The notes beneath the pieces were generated by a model, which saw nothing but the letters and a program-made list of their open reading frames with translations, was not told where the DNA came from and did not search any database. Source: Sphingomonas sp. PP-F2F-A104-K0414 (GTDB taxonomy: Bacteria; Pseudomonadota; Alphaproteobacteria; Sphingomonadales; Sphingomonadaceae). Taken from it: a stretch of 64,000 bases of DNA. The translations under genes and the position numbers were made by a program. How positions within the stretch are numbered: the stretch's first letter is position 1; the number at the start of each line of letters is the position of its first letter. Below, in pieces: positions 27,040 to 36,823 of this stretch. Where the stretch lies: the NCBI RefSeq assembly GCF_004340945.1, contig NZ_SLYD01000001.1:372001-436000 (forward strand). Reading direction: 5' to 3'.

Positions 27040-28812
27040 TCACCGCTCCCCGAACAGGTCGCGCTGTGCCTTTTCGAGTTCCTCGGCATAGCGTCGTCGG
27101 ACGAAACTTTCCGACAAGATGCCGAGCACTCGCCGGTCGTCGTCGAGCACTGCGAGTTCGTCGGCGCCCGATGCGTCGAAGCGACGCATGATCTCGGCAA
27201 TATCCATGGTCGGCGTCAGCGCGGAGTCGATGTTGATCGCCAGCGGGCCGACCGGCGACTGCGGATCGAGTCCTTCCGCATAGGCCGTCGGGGTTTGGAC
27301 GATGCCTGCATACCGATCCTCGCCATCGATCAGGACTGTTCGGCTGGTCGCACCGAGCGGCACGCGGCGTCGGAACTCGGCGATCATGATCCCCGCCGGC
27401 AACGGCTTGGCATCACGACGCATCATCCGCCCCGCGGTCAACGTCTTGACCCAGCCGACGTCGCGCGCGCTCTGGATCGTCTCGCCGCGCAAATGCAGTC
27501 GCCAGGTCGAGAAGCTGTAGCCGAAGGTCTCGCGCACGATGGTCGATGAGACCAGCGCCGCCGCCAGTACCGCGCCGGTCAGCGCAAAATCATGCGTCGC
27601 CTCCAGCACCAGCATCGCCATCGTCATCGGCCCGCCGACCACCGCAACCGCGAGCGCCGCCATCCCGACCAGCGCGGCATTGCGCGGATCGACCACGTCC
27701 TGCCCGGCCAGCGCAGCCAGGCTGCCGGCAAACAAATGGCCGACCAGTGTGCCCAGGAACAGCGACGCGAAGAACAGCCCACCACGAAAGCCGAAGCCCA
27801 GCGACACGATCGACGCCGCGCATTTCGCGAGGAAGATCATCGCGATGAACGCCAATGATGCCCCCAAAGCGAGATCGGCATGAAGCGCGCCATGTCCTGC
27901 AGACAGGACTTGCGGTGAGACCAGCGCGATGGGGATGAGCAAAAGGCCGCCGATTGTCGGCCGCGACCATTCCGGCAGTTTCGCGCGCCGCGATGCGGTT
28001 TCGACCAGCGCCACCGCGCGCATCAGGACGACACCGATCCCGGCACACAGCGCGCCAAGCCCAGCATAGATCAGATAGTGATGCGTCTCGGTCGGCATCG
28101 TCGAGACTGAATCGATAACATAGGGCTGAATACCGAGAAGCTGCGCGACCAGCGTCCCCGCCAGCGCCGCCGCCACCACTGGGGCGAGCGCGGTCGGCGT
28201 GTAGGCACCGATCACGATCTCGAACGCATAGAAGGCGCCGGCAAGCGGTGCACCGAAGGCCGCCGCGATCGCCGCCCCCGTCCCGGCGCCGACGAGATTC
28301 CGCAGGTCGGCACGGCGCAGGTTGAACACACGACCGGCGACCGATCCGATTGCGCCGCCCAGTTGCGCATAGGCCGCCTCGAGCCCGACCGACGCGCCGA
28401 ACCCGTTGGACAGCATAGTCTGTACCGAGATGACGAGGCTGTCGGACACCGACATCCGACCACCGTGTAGCGCGTTCGCTTCGACCGCATCTACCATCCG
28501 GCGATTGCGCGATCGGACAGCCAAGGAAAAAGCCGCCAGCACGACCCCGCCGATCGGCAGCACGACGAGTGCGCCCGCCGGTAATGCCGGCAGCGCGCTC
28601 AAACGCCCGGCCGACGACAGGCCGAACAGCACATGCTGCAACGTCCGCGCAATCGCGCCCTGTAGAACACTGAGCAGCCCCGCCCCTGCGCCGACGAGCG
28701 TCGCCAGCACGATGAAGGCAGCCTCGCTCGCGCGGACACGGCGGCGAATCCATTTGAGGAAGGAAAGAGCGTGCAGGGTCGTGCGCCAGGCCGGGGATTC
28801 GGTCTTGCTCAT
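27040..28812 (-). CDS. ClC-family chloride channel/antiporter with CBS domains
   Basis: The 590-residue protein has a ClC membrane core of about 430 residues (many hydrophobic helices; GAGTGAAIAAAFGAPLAGAF, GFGFRGGLFFASLF) and a C-terminal pair of CBS domains (from MMRRDAKPLPAGIMIAEF; ending ADELAVLDDDRRVLGILSES). The usual GREGP selectivity motif reads GLEAA here, so the gating Glu is kept while its Arg and Gly-Pro are replaced. The gene is convergent with copB. Transported ion and direction are uncertain. Confidence 0.88.
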   Translation of the reverse strand: MSKTESPAWRTTLHALSFLKWIRRRVRASEAAFIVLATLVGAGAGLLSVLQGAIARTLQHVLFGLSSAGRLSALPALPAGALVVLPIGGVVLAAFSLAVRSRNRRMVDAVEANALHGGRMSVSDSLVISVQTMLSNGFGASVGLEAAYAQLGGAIGSVAGRVFNLRRADLRNLVGAGTGAAIAAAFGAPLAGAFYAFEIVIGAYTPTALAPVVAAALAGTLVAQLLGIQPYVIDSVSTMPTETHHYLIYAGLGALCAGIGVVLMRAVALVETASRRAKLPEWSRPTIGGLLLIPIALVSPQVLSAGHGALHADLALGASLAFIAMIFLAKCAASIVSLGFGFRGGLFFASLFLGTLVGHLFAGSLAALAGQDVVDPRNAALVGMAALAVAVVGGPMTMAMLVLEATHDFALTGAVLAAALVSSTIVRETFGYSFSTWRLHLRGETIQSARDVGWVKTLTAGRMMRRDAKPLPAGIMIAEFRRRVPLGATSRTVLIDGEDRYAGIVQTPTAYAEGLDPQSPVGPLAINIDSALTPTMDIAEIMRRFDASGADELAVLDDDRRVLGILSESFVRRRYAEELEKAQRDLFGER

Positions 28813-29128
28813 CTACGTCGGGACGCGCCAATCATGACAGGAATTTCGTTCGCCATTCGACCAACACACCGACCGCAGGTTCAGGACCGGGTTTCTGCTC
28901 CTCCCCCGCCGCAGTCCGTGCGACGACGGAATGCTTCGAGGACAAGCTGCCGACGACTGCGGCGCTGTTCCAAATCGACAAGACCAAACATAGTGACCAC
29001 CTTCGACATCCCGTCGGCGGTGAACAGCGTGCGCACAAGGCGTTGATCCGACCATCTTGAGCCAAGTCGAGCCGGTCATCGCGCACGCCAGGCACGCGCG
29101 AACGCGTGCTTCGATGGGTGTTTCAATA
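28813..29128. other. 316-bp gap with no recognisable gene
   Basis: The gap lies between the ClC start and the PhzF stop. Only short frames without family resemblance or ribosome sites are open. It must hold the ClC promoter. I see no repeat or hairpin worth naming. Confidence 0.5.
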
Positions 29129-29977
29129 CTAGCACTCGCGTCGGGCTTGCCCGTCGAACATCGTCGTCGTCCGACCGCCGACCCATACCTGTCCGTTCCC
29201 ATCCTGTACGACGTCGATGCGTCCGTCGCGACCGATGCACGAGCCCTGCGCGGCGACATAGCGATCGTGCGCACGGCCGCTGGCGAACAGCCATTGGCCG
29301 ACCGAGGCGTTGAGGCTGCCGCAGACCGGGTCCTCGATCAGCGCGCCGTGCGCGTCGCTAAAGATCGTGCGGATCTCGAACGCGGCTTCGCTGCCAGCCG
29401 GGTGCGGGCCGACGATCCCAATGTCGATGCGCCGGGAATGATGGCGCGCAGGTTCGACCGCCAGCACGTCCGCCGCGGTGGCGAGCATCACCGCGATCCA
29501 GCCAGGACCGTTATCGACCCAGTGCGCATCGACGATCGCGGCGCGGTCGATCCGCAGCAGGTCGGCCACTTCCAAGATTTCCACTTCGGTCGGCATGCCG
29601 CTGCGGATTAACGGCGGTGCGGCGAACGCGAGCCGGTTGTTGTCGTGGCGGACCTCGACGAGACCGACGCCGCATTCCTGCACGATCAAGCCCGCGCGTT
29701 TCGGCGTGCCCCCCGCCTCTAGCCACGCATGGCACGTCCCGAGCGTCGGATGCCCGGCGAACGGCAGTTCGCGCGCGAGCGTGAAGATGCGGACGCGGTA
29801 GTCGGCGAGGGGGTCGGTTGTAGGTAACAGGAACGTGGTTTCCGACAAATTGAGCCAGCGCGTGATGCGCTGCATGTCGTCGGTCGAAAGACCCTCCGCG
29901 TCGGCGACGACCGCGAGCGGATTGCCGGTGAACGGCGCGGTGCCGAACACGTCGACCAGCTTGAAGGACTTGGTCAT
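29129..29977 (-). CDS. PhzF-family isomerase-like protein
   Basis: The 282-residue protein shows the PhzF fold in two halves: KLVDVFGTAPFTGNPLAVV at the start with the conserved GNPLAVV, NLSETTFLLP with the catalytic Glu, ARELPFAGHPTLGTCHAWLE, and in the second half FEIRTIFSDAHGALIEDPVCGSLNA. Family members isomerise small metabolites (phenazine precursor in PhzF itself); most are of unknown substrate. Its ATG overlaps the stop of the UrcA-like gene (ATGA). Confidence 0.9.
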   Translation of the reverse strand: MTKSFKLVDVFGTAPFTGNPLAVVADAEGLSTDDMQRITRWLNLSETTFLLPTTDPLADYRVRIFTLARELPFAGHPTLGTCHAWLEAGGTPKRAGLIVQECGVGLVEVRHDNNRLAFAAPPLIRSGMPTEVEILEVADLLRIDRAAIVDAHWVDNGPGWIAVMLATAADVLAVEPARHHSRRIDIGIVGPHPAGSEAAFEIRTIFSDAHGALIEDPVCGSLNASVGQWLFASGRAHDRYVAAQGSCIGRDGRIDVVQDGNGQVWVGGRTTTMFDGQARREC

Positions 29978-30312
29978 GAGCGAGTCTCCGGTTGGCGGCG
30001 GTCTTGCCAGGCTCGAGTCAGGAGCGGTGCGTCGATCCGGCGGACCGTATCGCCGACCGCCTCGCGCCAGCAGGCGGAAGCCTGGACCGCCTTGGTGACT
30101 ATGCGCAGGCTCCCGCCCGCCCCGCCGCACGCCGCGGTCGCCGCGCGATCGATCCGGCGCAGCGCACGGCGTGCCAAGGCCAGCGTGGGCGATGACAGGT
30201 CCGCGCGCGGCACCGTGATGGCATACCGCTCGGGGCCGATACGCATTTCTCGCGCGATGCTTGGCGCGGACAGCGTGGCTAGCATTAAGGCGGCGAGAGT
30301 TTTGGTCGTCAT
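29974..30312 (-). CDS. UrcA family protein
   Basis: The 112-residue exported protein has a signal peptide (TLAALMLATLSAPSIA), a central ALARRALRRIDRAATAACGG segment, and a second Cys in QASACWREAVGDTVRRIDAP. This Cys-spaced pattern is the UrcA family, common and uncharacterised in sphingomonads. Coupled to phzF by a 4-base overlap, which is an unusual partner. Confidence 0.75.
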   Translation of the reverse strand: MTTKTLAALMLATLSAPSIAREMRIGPERYAITVPRADLSSPTLALARRALRRIDRAATAACGGAGGSLRIVTKAVQASACWREAVGDTVRRIDAPLLTRAWQDRRQPETRS

Positions 30313-30415
30313 GAGAACCTCCTGTGCAGGCGCACCGATGCCGATTTACGGCTGGCCAGGACAGGGACGGATGCGTACGATCGAGGCGAACTGTATTGGT
30401 CAAGAGAGCGGTACG

Positions 30416-31813
30416 ATGGCGACGAACATGCTCGAGACGCGGACCGGACAGGTCATGCACGTCATCCGCGATCGGATCGAGCGGCGGACGCTGACACCCG
30501 GCGCGCGGCTACCGTCGGTGCGCGCGATGGCGGAGACGATCGGGTTTTCCAAATCCACCGTGGTCGAGGCGTATGATCGTCTCGCCGCCGACGGCACGAT
30601 CCGGTCGCGGCCGGGATCGGGCTTCTACGTCGCCTCGCCGCTCGCCCCGCTAGCGCTTGACCGATTGGGTGGTGCGGTCGAGCGCGAAGTCGATCCGCTG
30701 TGGATGCTGCGCCAGTCGCTCGCCGATGGTGGCAAGCGCATCAAGCCTGGCTGTGGCTGGCTGCCGGACGAGTGGCTGGCCGGCGATGCGATCCGCAAGG
30801 GGCTGCGGGCCGCCGCGCGTGACACCCGCGATCGCGCGCTGACCGGTTATGCCTCGCCGCAGGGATCGTTGCCGTTGCGCGCGCTGCTCGCCCGACGGCT
30901 CGCCGGACAGGGCGTCGATGCCGCGCCCGACCAGATCCTGCTGACCGACAGCAGCACGCATGCGCTCGACCTCGTCTGCCGCTTCCTGCTCGAACCCGGC
31001 GACACCGTGCTGGTCGACGATCCTTGCTATTTTAACTTCCTCGCGTTGCTGCGCGCGCACCGCGTCAAGGTCGTCGGCGTGGCGATGACGCCGACCGGGC
31101 CGGACGTGGCGGCGTTCGCCGCCGCACTCGCCGAGCATCGCCCGCGCTTCTACCTGACCAACTCCGCGGTCCATAACCCGACCGGCGTGACGCTGACCGC
31201 CACGACCGCGCACAAGCTGCTGAAGCTTGCCGACGCGCATGATCTGGTGATTGTCGAGGATGATATCTTCGCCGATTTCGAACATGCGATCGCACCCCGG
31301 CTGGCCGCGTTCGACGGTCTCGACCGCGTGATCCGGATCGGCAGCTTCTCCAAATCTGTGTCCGCCGCCATCCGCTGCGGGCATATCGCCGCGCGACCGG
31401 ACTGGGTCGAGGCGCTTGCCGACCTGCGGATCGCGACGTCGATGTCGGGCAATCCGCTGTCGGCCGATCTGCTCCACGGCGTACTGACCGACGGCAGCTA
31501 TCGCCGGCATGTCGAGACCCTCCGCGCCCGGCTGGCGCGCGCGATGGCGCGGACGGTGAAGCGACTGCGCGCGGTCGGGATCGAACCGTGGATCGAGCCC
31601 GACGCCGGCATCTTCCTATGGGCGCGGCTCCCGGATGGCATGGACGCGGTCACGCTCGCCCGCGCGGCGCTGGCAGAAGGCATCGTGCTCGCGCCCGGCA
31701 ACGTGTTCAGCACGAGCGGGGCGTGGAGCGACTATTTGCGGTTCAACGTGGCGATGTGCGACGACGAGGCGCTGTTCGCGTTTCTGGGTGGCGCCTGCCG
31801 GTCGGTGGGTTGA
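30416..31813 (+). CDS. MocR-type regulator (GntR helix-turn-helix fused to aminotransferase fold)
   Basis: The 465-residue protein has an N-terminal GntR winged helix (LPSVRAMAETIGFSKSTVVE, residues ~40-60) and a fold-type I aminotransferase domain (SSTHALDLVCRFLL, VHNPTGVTLT, VIVEDDIFADFE, PLP-Lys in IGSFSKSVSA). MocR regulators use PLP or an adduct as effector. It is divergent from the UrcA-phzF pair with a short intergenic region, so it may control that pair. Confidence 0.9.
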   Translation: MATNMLETRTGQVMHVIRDRIERRTLTPGARLPSVRAMAETIGFSKSTVVEAYDRLAADGTIRSRPGSGFYVASPLAPLALDRLGGAVEREVDPLWMLRQSLADGGKRIKPGCGWLPDEWLAGDAIRKGLRAAARDTRDRALTGYASPQGSLPLRALLARRLAGQGVDAAPDQILLTDSSTHALDLVCRFLLEPGDTVLVDDPCYFNFLALLRAHRVKVVGVAMTPTGPDVAAFAAALAEHRPRFYLTNSAVHNPTGVTLTATTAHKLLKLADAHDLVIVEDDIFADFEHAIAPRLAAFDGLDRVIRIGSFSKSVSAAIRCGHIAARPDWVEALADLRIATSMSGNPLSADLLHGVLTDGSYRRHVETLRARLARAMARTVKRLRAVGIEPWIEPDAGIFLWARLPDGMDAVTLARAALAEGIVLAPGNVFSTSGAWSDYLRFNVAMCDDEALFAFLGGACRSVG

Positions 31814-31821
31814 GGACAGCC

Positions 31822-31895
31822 TAGCGTGATCAGCGCCGGAACAGGTTGCCGCGATGTGATCGACGAATACGTGCACCTTGGGCGCGACGTGACGG
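31822..31895 (-). pseudogene. C-terminal remnant of a LysR-type regulator
   Basis: On the minus strand a short frame reads RHVAPKVHVFVDHIAAT, which resembles the usual last residues of LysR-family regulators (SPKVRVFVDxLAA). The rest of the gene is missing: reading upstream (towards higher coordinates) it runs into unrelated sequence within about 30 bp and then into the MFS remnant. Identified by motif recall only. Confidence 0.42.
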
Positions 31896-31956
31896 CACGC
31901 CGCTCGCCTTTTAGCTCCGCGTACCCGCGGGAACGTTCCTTGGCGGCGCGCTCACG

Positions 31957-32110
31957 CTGTTCAGACTGCCTCTACGCACGCTGCAGGCTCGGCCGCGGAC
32001 GTTGCGCAATCGATGATCGTCACTGCCTGGAATGGCGCGATCGCGGGCGGCGGACTGGTCGGCGGGTATGGGCTCGATACGCGGGGGGCCGGCAGCATGG
32101 TTTCTCGTCC
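31957..32110 (+). pseudogene. C-terminal remnant of an MFS efflux transporter
   Basis: On the plus strand a frame reads AADVAQSMIVTAWNGAIAGG followed by GLVGGYGLDTRGAGSM, matching the last helices of AraJ/SotB-like MFS sugar or drug efflux proteins. The N-terminal ~300 residues are absent and the C-terminus degenerates. Together with the LysR tail on the opposite strand, it looks like the two outer ends of a divergent regulator/transporter pair whose middle was deleted. Confidence 0.45.
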
Positions 32111-32760
32111 CGCCGCGCTATGTGAATCCAGCAAGGTCTTGCGAAAGCGTTTTGCTGATCCGCTCCGACGATCAGGGTGTGACCGGATCGCCAGCCAAGA
32201 CCATCGCTAGCGATGCCCCATCGGCACGTCTGGGTCCGCGTCATCCGTGCGTGGTACAGGCCCTGCCCGAGATATCGCTATCATAGAGGCCCCTCCCGGC
32301 ACGCTTGCGCACACAGATTTTAGCGTACGCACAAGGATGGCGATGGTCAGGACAGGTGCGATTTTCGTCAATCAGACCTAGATCCAGGCATTCGCAGCCT
32401 TTCTTGCAGGAGGACCAACAGTCTCGTCTCACGATAGTTGATCTATATTACCGATTATCGAATACTGTATTGGCCATTTGCTGTGATTGCCCGCTGGAAA
32501 CAGTGCCAATTATGTCACAAAGCGGAAATACTGATAAGAAAAGCAAAACTGCTTCGCGTCGGATTCGGGCGTAATCAGCAGTCGCCGTTCCGCAAACCCC
32601 TGTAACGGAACGAGATGCTCCACCGTTCCTCGTCGTTTTGGATCTAAATTACGACGTTCCCGCCGTTGACACGATCTCTCTGAATGGTAGCCCTATCATA
32701 AGCGGCAACGACCGTGTGCACTCTGGCCTGATCAGGGCGGCCGGAATTAGGGGAGGGACT
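32111..32760. other. Long AT-richer upstream region of the TonB receptor operon
   Basis: No gene is supported here. From ~32400 to ~32580 the sequence is clearly richer in A/T than its surroundings, which fits a promoter or regulator-binding region, and a TTGACA hexamer occurs at ~32665. No -10 partner or operator can be named with confidence. The receptor ATG at 32761 is preceded by GGGGAGGG. Confidence 0.4.
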
Positions 32761-35700
32761 ATGATCAAATTTCCGCGCGCGTTGGCGCATTCGGTATCTA
32801 CCATCGCCGTCGTGGCCGGGTTGGCAGCCTCCAACACGGGCAGCGCGCAGACAGGTCCCGCGCAGGCGGGTGCAGCGCAGACGGCCCCCGCTCCTACCGG
32901 CCAAACGGTTCAAACCCCCAGCGCGCAGACGGCGCCCAGCGCGACCCCCGCGGCCGACACGCTTGGTGAAGGCACGACCGAAGACATCGTCGTTACCGGT
33001 ATCCGCGCCAGTCTCAACCGCGCGATCGACATCAAGCGCACGTCCGCGGGTGTCGTCGACGCCATCTCGGCCGAGGATATCGGCAAGTTTCCCGACACCA
33101 ACCTGGCTGAGTCGCTTCAGCGGATCACCGGCGTGTCGATCACCCGCGCCAATGGCGAAGGTTCCCAGGTCGCAGTGCGCGGGTTCAGCGGTGGCTTCAA
33201 CCTCGTGACATTGAACGGCCGCCAGCTGGCGTCGACGAGCATCGATACGAGCACCGGCAACGCCTTCGCGGTCGGCACCGGCCGTTCCTTCGACTTCCAG
33301 AACCTGGCGTCGGAAGGCGTCGCAACGCTGGAAGTCTACAAGACCGGCCGGGCCAACATCCCGTCAGGCGGCATCGGCGCGGCCATCAACGTCGTCACGC
33401 GCCGGCCGCTCGACTCCCGCGAGGACGGCTTCTCGGGCTCAATCGGCGCCAAGGCCTTGTATGACAGCTCGGTCGAGAACGCGGAGGCCAATCTCAAAAA
33501 GGTCACTCCGGAACTGTCCGGACTGATCAACTGGAAGAACCCGAGCGAAACCTTCGGCGTCAACCTCTTCGGCAGTTACCAGCTGCGTGAATCGACCTCG
33601 GTCCAGTCCAATCCGAACTATTGGAACATCGTACCGCTCGCCGATTTCATGGCGCGCAACGGTGTTTACACCGATGCGGCGACGAAGATCACGAACACGC
33701 CGACCACCGCCTATGTACAGATCCCGAACGACAGCCGGTACCAGTTCTCGGAAAACCGTCGTGAGCGGCTCAACGGGCAGGCCAACATCCAGTTCAAGCC
33801 GACCGACCGGCTAGAGATCACGATCGATGGTCTCTATGCCCGGAACAAGCTGAGCGACGAGCGGAGCGAGCAGACCAACTGGTTCCAGCGTCCCTTCACC
33901 GAAGTCACGTTCGACGACAACAAGCAGATGCAGACTGCGGTAATCCTGGCTGAATCGAAACAGGCGGACAAGGGCTACGAGCAGCAGCGGTTTGCAACGA
34001 AGACCGAGCTATACTCGTTTGGCGGCAACGTGAAATGGAACTTCACGGACGTCCTGTCGCTTAAGCTCGACGCGAACCATTCGAAATCGACGACCGATCC
34101 GGACAATGCGAACGGCACGTCGGCAACGACGATCTCGATCGGCGCCCCGGTCCGCGCAACGCATAAGGTCGACTTCACCAACGGCTTCCCGCAACAGTCG
34201 GAAACGCTGAACGACTGCAACGCCACCAACGGCGGCCGCGGTGGTAACTGCAACAACATCCTGGATATCGGGGATGTCGGCACGCAGATCGCGCGCGAAA
34301 TCTTCTCCGAACAGCAGTCGCGGGTCAATCAGTTCAACGGGGAATTGGGCTGGGATCTCGGCAACGAGAGCCGCTTCGTGTTGGGTGGCAATTATGTGGA
34401 TGCGAAGACCCGCTCGGCCAGTTCCAACACGCAGCAGCTGCTGGGTGACTGGGGCATCACCGACACCGGTCTGGTCAGCCAGCTCGCCGGCGACCTCGTC
34501 AGCACCTATTGCCTGACCTGCAAATTCGACAAGTTCGACCCGGCGTCGACCGGATCGGCGCTGGTTGCGTTCCGCGGTAATGCGGTCGACCTGTTGAACG
34601 TCTTCTCACCCTATTATGCGAATGTCCCGGGGCGTGGCCGGGTGTTGCAGGGCGCCACGGATGATACCGTCGGCGAGAAGACCTGGGCGGTCTATGGTCA
34701 GATGAAATGGGCCGGCGACATTGGCGGCCGTCGCGCGAACGCGCTGATCGGCGTTCGCTACGAGCAGACCCGGGTCGACTCGCTAGCTATCCAGTCGATC
34801 CCGACGGCGCTGGAATGGCAATCGGACAACGACTTCGCCATCCTCGGCGGAGCGACCGGTGGCGCTGTCAACGTCAAGGCGAAGTATAACAACCTGCTGC
34901 CGTCGCTCGACTTCAACATCGAAGTGCTCGACAATGTGGTCGCGCGTACGTCGTTCAGCCGGACGCTTGCGCGAGCCGACTACGGCAATCTCTTCGCCTC
35001 GGTCACCGCAAACGCCCCCAACCGCCCGACCGCGCTGGGAGCAGGAGCAGCACCGGCCTCACGCCAGAACCCAGCGCTGTTGCCGCTGATTTCGGACAAT
35101 TTCGACGTGTCGGTCGAATGGTACTACAAGCCAACAAGCTTCGTGTCGGTCGGCTTCTTCAAGAAGAACGTGCGAAACTTCGTCGGTAACCAGGTGACGA
35201 GTGGCAATCTGTTCGGGTTGCGCGATCCGGGTTCGGGGGCGGCGGGATCACGCTCGGGGACAGCGCTGGACTATCTGCGGACTAACGGGATCGCCCAGAC
35301 CGACGAAAATCTGTTCGCCTACACCGCGTTGCTGCAGAAGAATGCCGGTAACCAGGCAGCAGCAACCGCGGCCTTCCAGGGCGCGCTCGATCCGGCAACG
35401 GGTAAACTCAACGGTGCATTCTACAACCAACTTGCACTCGACGTTAACCTTGTCGGCGACGTCAACGATCCGCTGGTCAATTTTGCGATCAGCGAGCCGA
35501 TCAACAATCGCGAGGCGGACATTCACGGCTTCGAAGTCGCCTGGACCAACTTCTTTGGCCAAACCGGCTTTGGGTTCGCGGCCTCGTATACCAAGGTCAA
35601 CGGCGATGTGAATGTCGACCCCTATGCCGATCCGAACGTGAACATCTTCGCACTGAGCGGCTTGGGCGACAGCGCAAACTTGACCGCCATCTACGACAAG

Positions 35701-35973
35701 AACGGAATTTCGGCCCGCGTGTCGTATAATTGGCGCGATAAATACCTCGCCGCTACCAACCAGGGTACCAACCGCAACCCGCTCTTCACCGCGGCGTTCG
35801 GCACCCTGGACGCGAGCCTGAGCTACGACGTGACGCAGAATATCTCGGTGTCGCTCGAAGCGGTCAATCTGACGAGCGAGCCGTTCCGTCAATATGCCCG
35901 CACCGAGACGAACCTGGTCTATGTGCAGGAGCTCAAACCGCGCTTTTATCTCGGCGCGCGCTACCGTTTCTGA
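32761..35973 (+). CDS. TonB-dependent receptor of the large Caulobacter/Sphingomonas type
   Basis: The 1070-residue protein has a signal peptide (ALAHSVSTIAVVAGLAAS), a Gln/Ala/Pro-rich linker, a TonB box-like EDIVVTGIRASL, a plug (AEDIGKFPDTNLAESLQRIT and SQVAVRGFSGGFNLVTLNGR) and a barrel ending in RFYLGARYRF. I chose the ATG at 32761 after a GGGAGGGA ribosome site; the frame is open upstream but without signal features. This receptor type is found with SapC, JmjC-cupin and tryptophan-halogenase genes and is usually linked to carbohydrate uptake. The three companions follow directly. Confidence 0.93.
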   Translation: MIKFPRALAHSVSTIAVVAGLAASNTGSAQTGPAQAGAAQTAPAPTGQTVQTPSAQTAPSATPAADTLGEGTTEDIVVTGIRASLNRAIDIKRTSAGVVDAISAEDIGKFPDTNLAESLQRITGVSITRANGEGSQVAVRGFSGGFNLVTLNGRQLASTSIDTSTGNAFAVGTGRSFDFQNLASEGVATLEVYKTGRANIPSGGIGAAINVVTRRPLDSREDGFSGSIGAKALYDSSVENAEANLKKVTPELSGLINWKNPSETFGVNLFGSYQLRESTSVQSNPNYWNIVPLADFMARNGVYTDAATKITNTPTTAYVQIPNDSRYQFSENRRERLNGQANIQFKPTDRLEITIDGLYARNKLSDERSEQTNWFQRPFTEVTFDDNKQMQTAVILAESKQADKGYEQQRFATKTELYSFGGNVKWNFTDVLSLKLDANHSKSTTDPDNANGTSATTISIGAPVRATHKVDFTNGFPQQSETLNDCNATNGGRGGNCNNILDIGDVGTQIAREIFSEQQSRVNQFNGELGWDLGNESRFVLGGNYVDAKTRSASSNTQQLLGDWGITDTGLVSQLAGDLVSTYCLTCKFDKFDPASTGSALVAFRGNAVDLLNVFSPYYANVPGRGRVLQGATDDTVGEKTWAVYGQMKWAGDIGGRRANALIGVRYEQTRVDSLAIQSIPTALEWQSDNDFAILGGATGGAVNVKAKYNNLLPSLDFNIEVLDNVVARTSFSRTLARADYGNLFASVTANAPNRPTALGAGAAPASRQNPALLPLISDNFDVSVEWYYKPTSFVSVGFFKKNVRNFVGNQVTSGNLFGLRDPGSGAAGSRSGTALDYLRTNGIAQTDENLFAYTALLQKNAGNQAAATAAFQGALDPATGKLNGAFYNQLALDVNLVGDVNDPLVNFAISEPINNREADIHGFEVAWTNFFGQTGFGFAASYTKVNGDVNVDPYADPNVNIFALSGLGDSANLTAIYDKNGISARVSYNWRDKYLAATNQGTNRNPLFTAAFGTLDASLSYDVTQNISVSLEAVNLTSEPFRQYARTETNLVYVQELKPRFYLGARYRF

Positions 35974-36013
35974 CGAAAGCGGGCGTGGATCGCGGTCCAC
36001 TCCCGGCACGATG

Positions 36014-36052
36014 AAAGGCCGCCGCGACGTCGTGCGGCGGCCTTTTTCTTTT
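36014..36052 (+). terminator. Intrinsic terminator between receptor and SapC gene
   Basis: A perfect 12-bp stem (36014-36025 with 36034-36045) rich in GC, with its 3' arm running into TTTTTCTTTT. It ends the receptor message. If it leaks, it would lower expression of the sapC-cupin-halogenase genes that start 50 bp later. Confidence 0.88.
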
Positions 36053-36103
36053 GTTGGCCGCCATCGCGCTGATAGACCTGATCCAACAACAGGACCGGAG
36101 CGG

Positions 36104-36823
36104 ATGAACCCCGTACAGATCAATAATATCGACCATGCCAATCTGCGCGTCAGCCCGAGAGCAGGTAGTGCGTTTGGCGACGCCGCCAATCAGGCACTGA
36201 TATTCCCGGCCGAGTTCGAAGAGGCACAGCGCGAATTCGCGATCATATTCCGTCGCCGCGACGAAGGGTTGCAGGCCTACGCTTTGTTGGGACTGGACCG
36301 CGACGAGAATCTGTTTCTCGCCGGCGACTATTGGACGAGCCGCTATGTCCCAGCCAGTCACCAGCGCGGACCCTTTTCGATCGGGATGGTCCGATCATCC
36401 GGGGACGAAGTGGGCGAGCCGATGCTGCACATCGATCTCGACGATACGCGGGTCGGCGATAGTGCAGGCCTGCCGCTGTTCCTCGAACATGGTGGCAACA
36501 CACAGTATCTCGATCATGTCACCGGCGTGCTGCGGCTGCTGTACCAGGGAATCGAAACCGCGCCGGCCGCCTATGCCGCGCTCGACGAGGCGGGCCTCCT
36601 CACGCCGGTGACGCTGACCGTCGATGTCAGCGAAGAGCGCCGCTATACCATTCCCGATGTGCTGGTCGTGGACGTCGAGCACCTCGCTGCGCTGACCGGG
36701 GAACCGCTTGAGCGGCTGCATCGATCGGGTGTGCTGCGCCTCGCCATCCTCGCCGCGGCATCGCTCGGCAACATCCAGCAGTTGATTGCCCGCAAGCAAC
36801 CGCTGCTGAGCCAGATCGGATGA
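36104..36823 (+). CDS. SapC family protein
   Basis: The 239-residue soluble protein matches SapC (ANQALIFPAEFEEAQREFAI, YALLGLDRDENLFL, RGPFSIGMV, ending LGNIQQLIARKQ). The family was named from the Campylobacter S-layer region, but in this group it accompanies TonB receptors and its job is not known. The stop overlaps the next ATG (ATGA). Confidence 0.88.
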   Translation: MNPVQINNIDHANLRVSPRAGSAFGDAANQALIFPAEFEEAQREFAIIFRRRDEGLQAYALLGLDRDENLFLAGDYWTSRYVPASHQRGPFSIGMVRSSGDEVGEPMLHIDLDDTRVGDSAGLPLFLEHGGNTQYLDHVTGVLRLLYQGIETAPAAYAALDEAGLLTPVTLTVDVSEERRYTIPDVLVVDVEHLAALTGEPLERLHRSGVLRLAILAAASLGNIQQLIARKQPLLSQIG

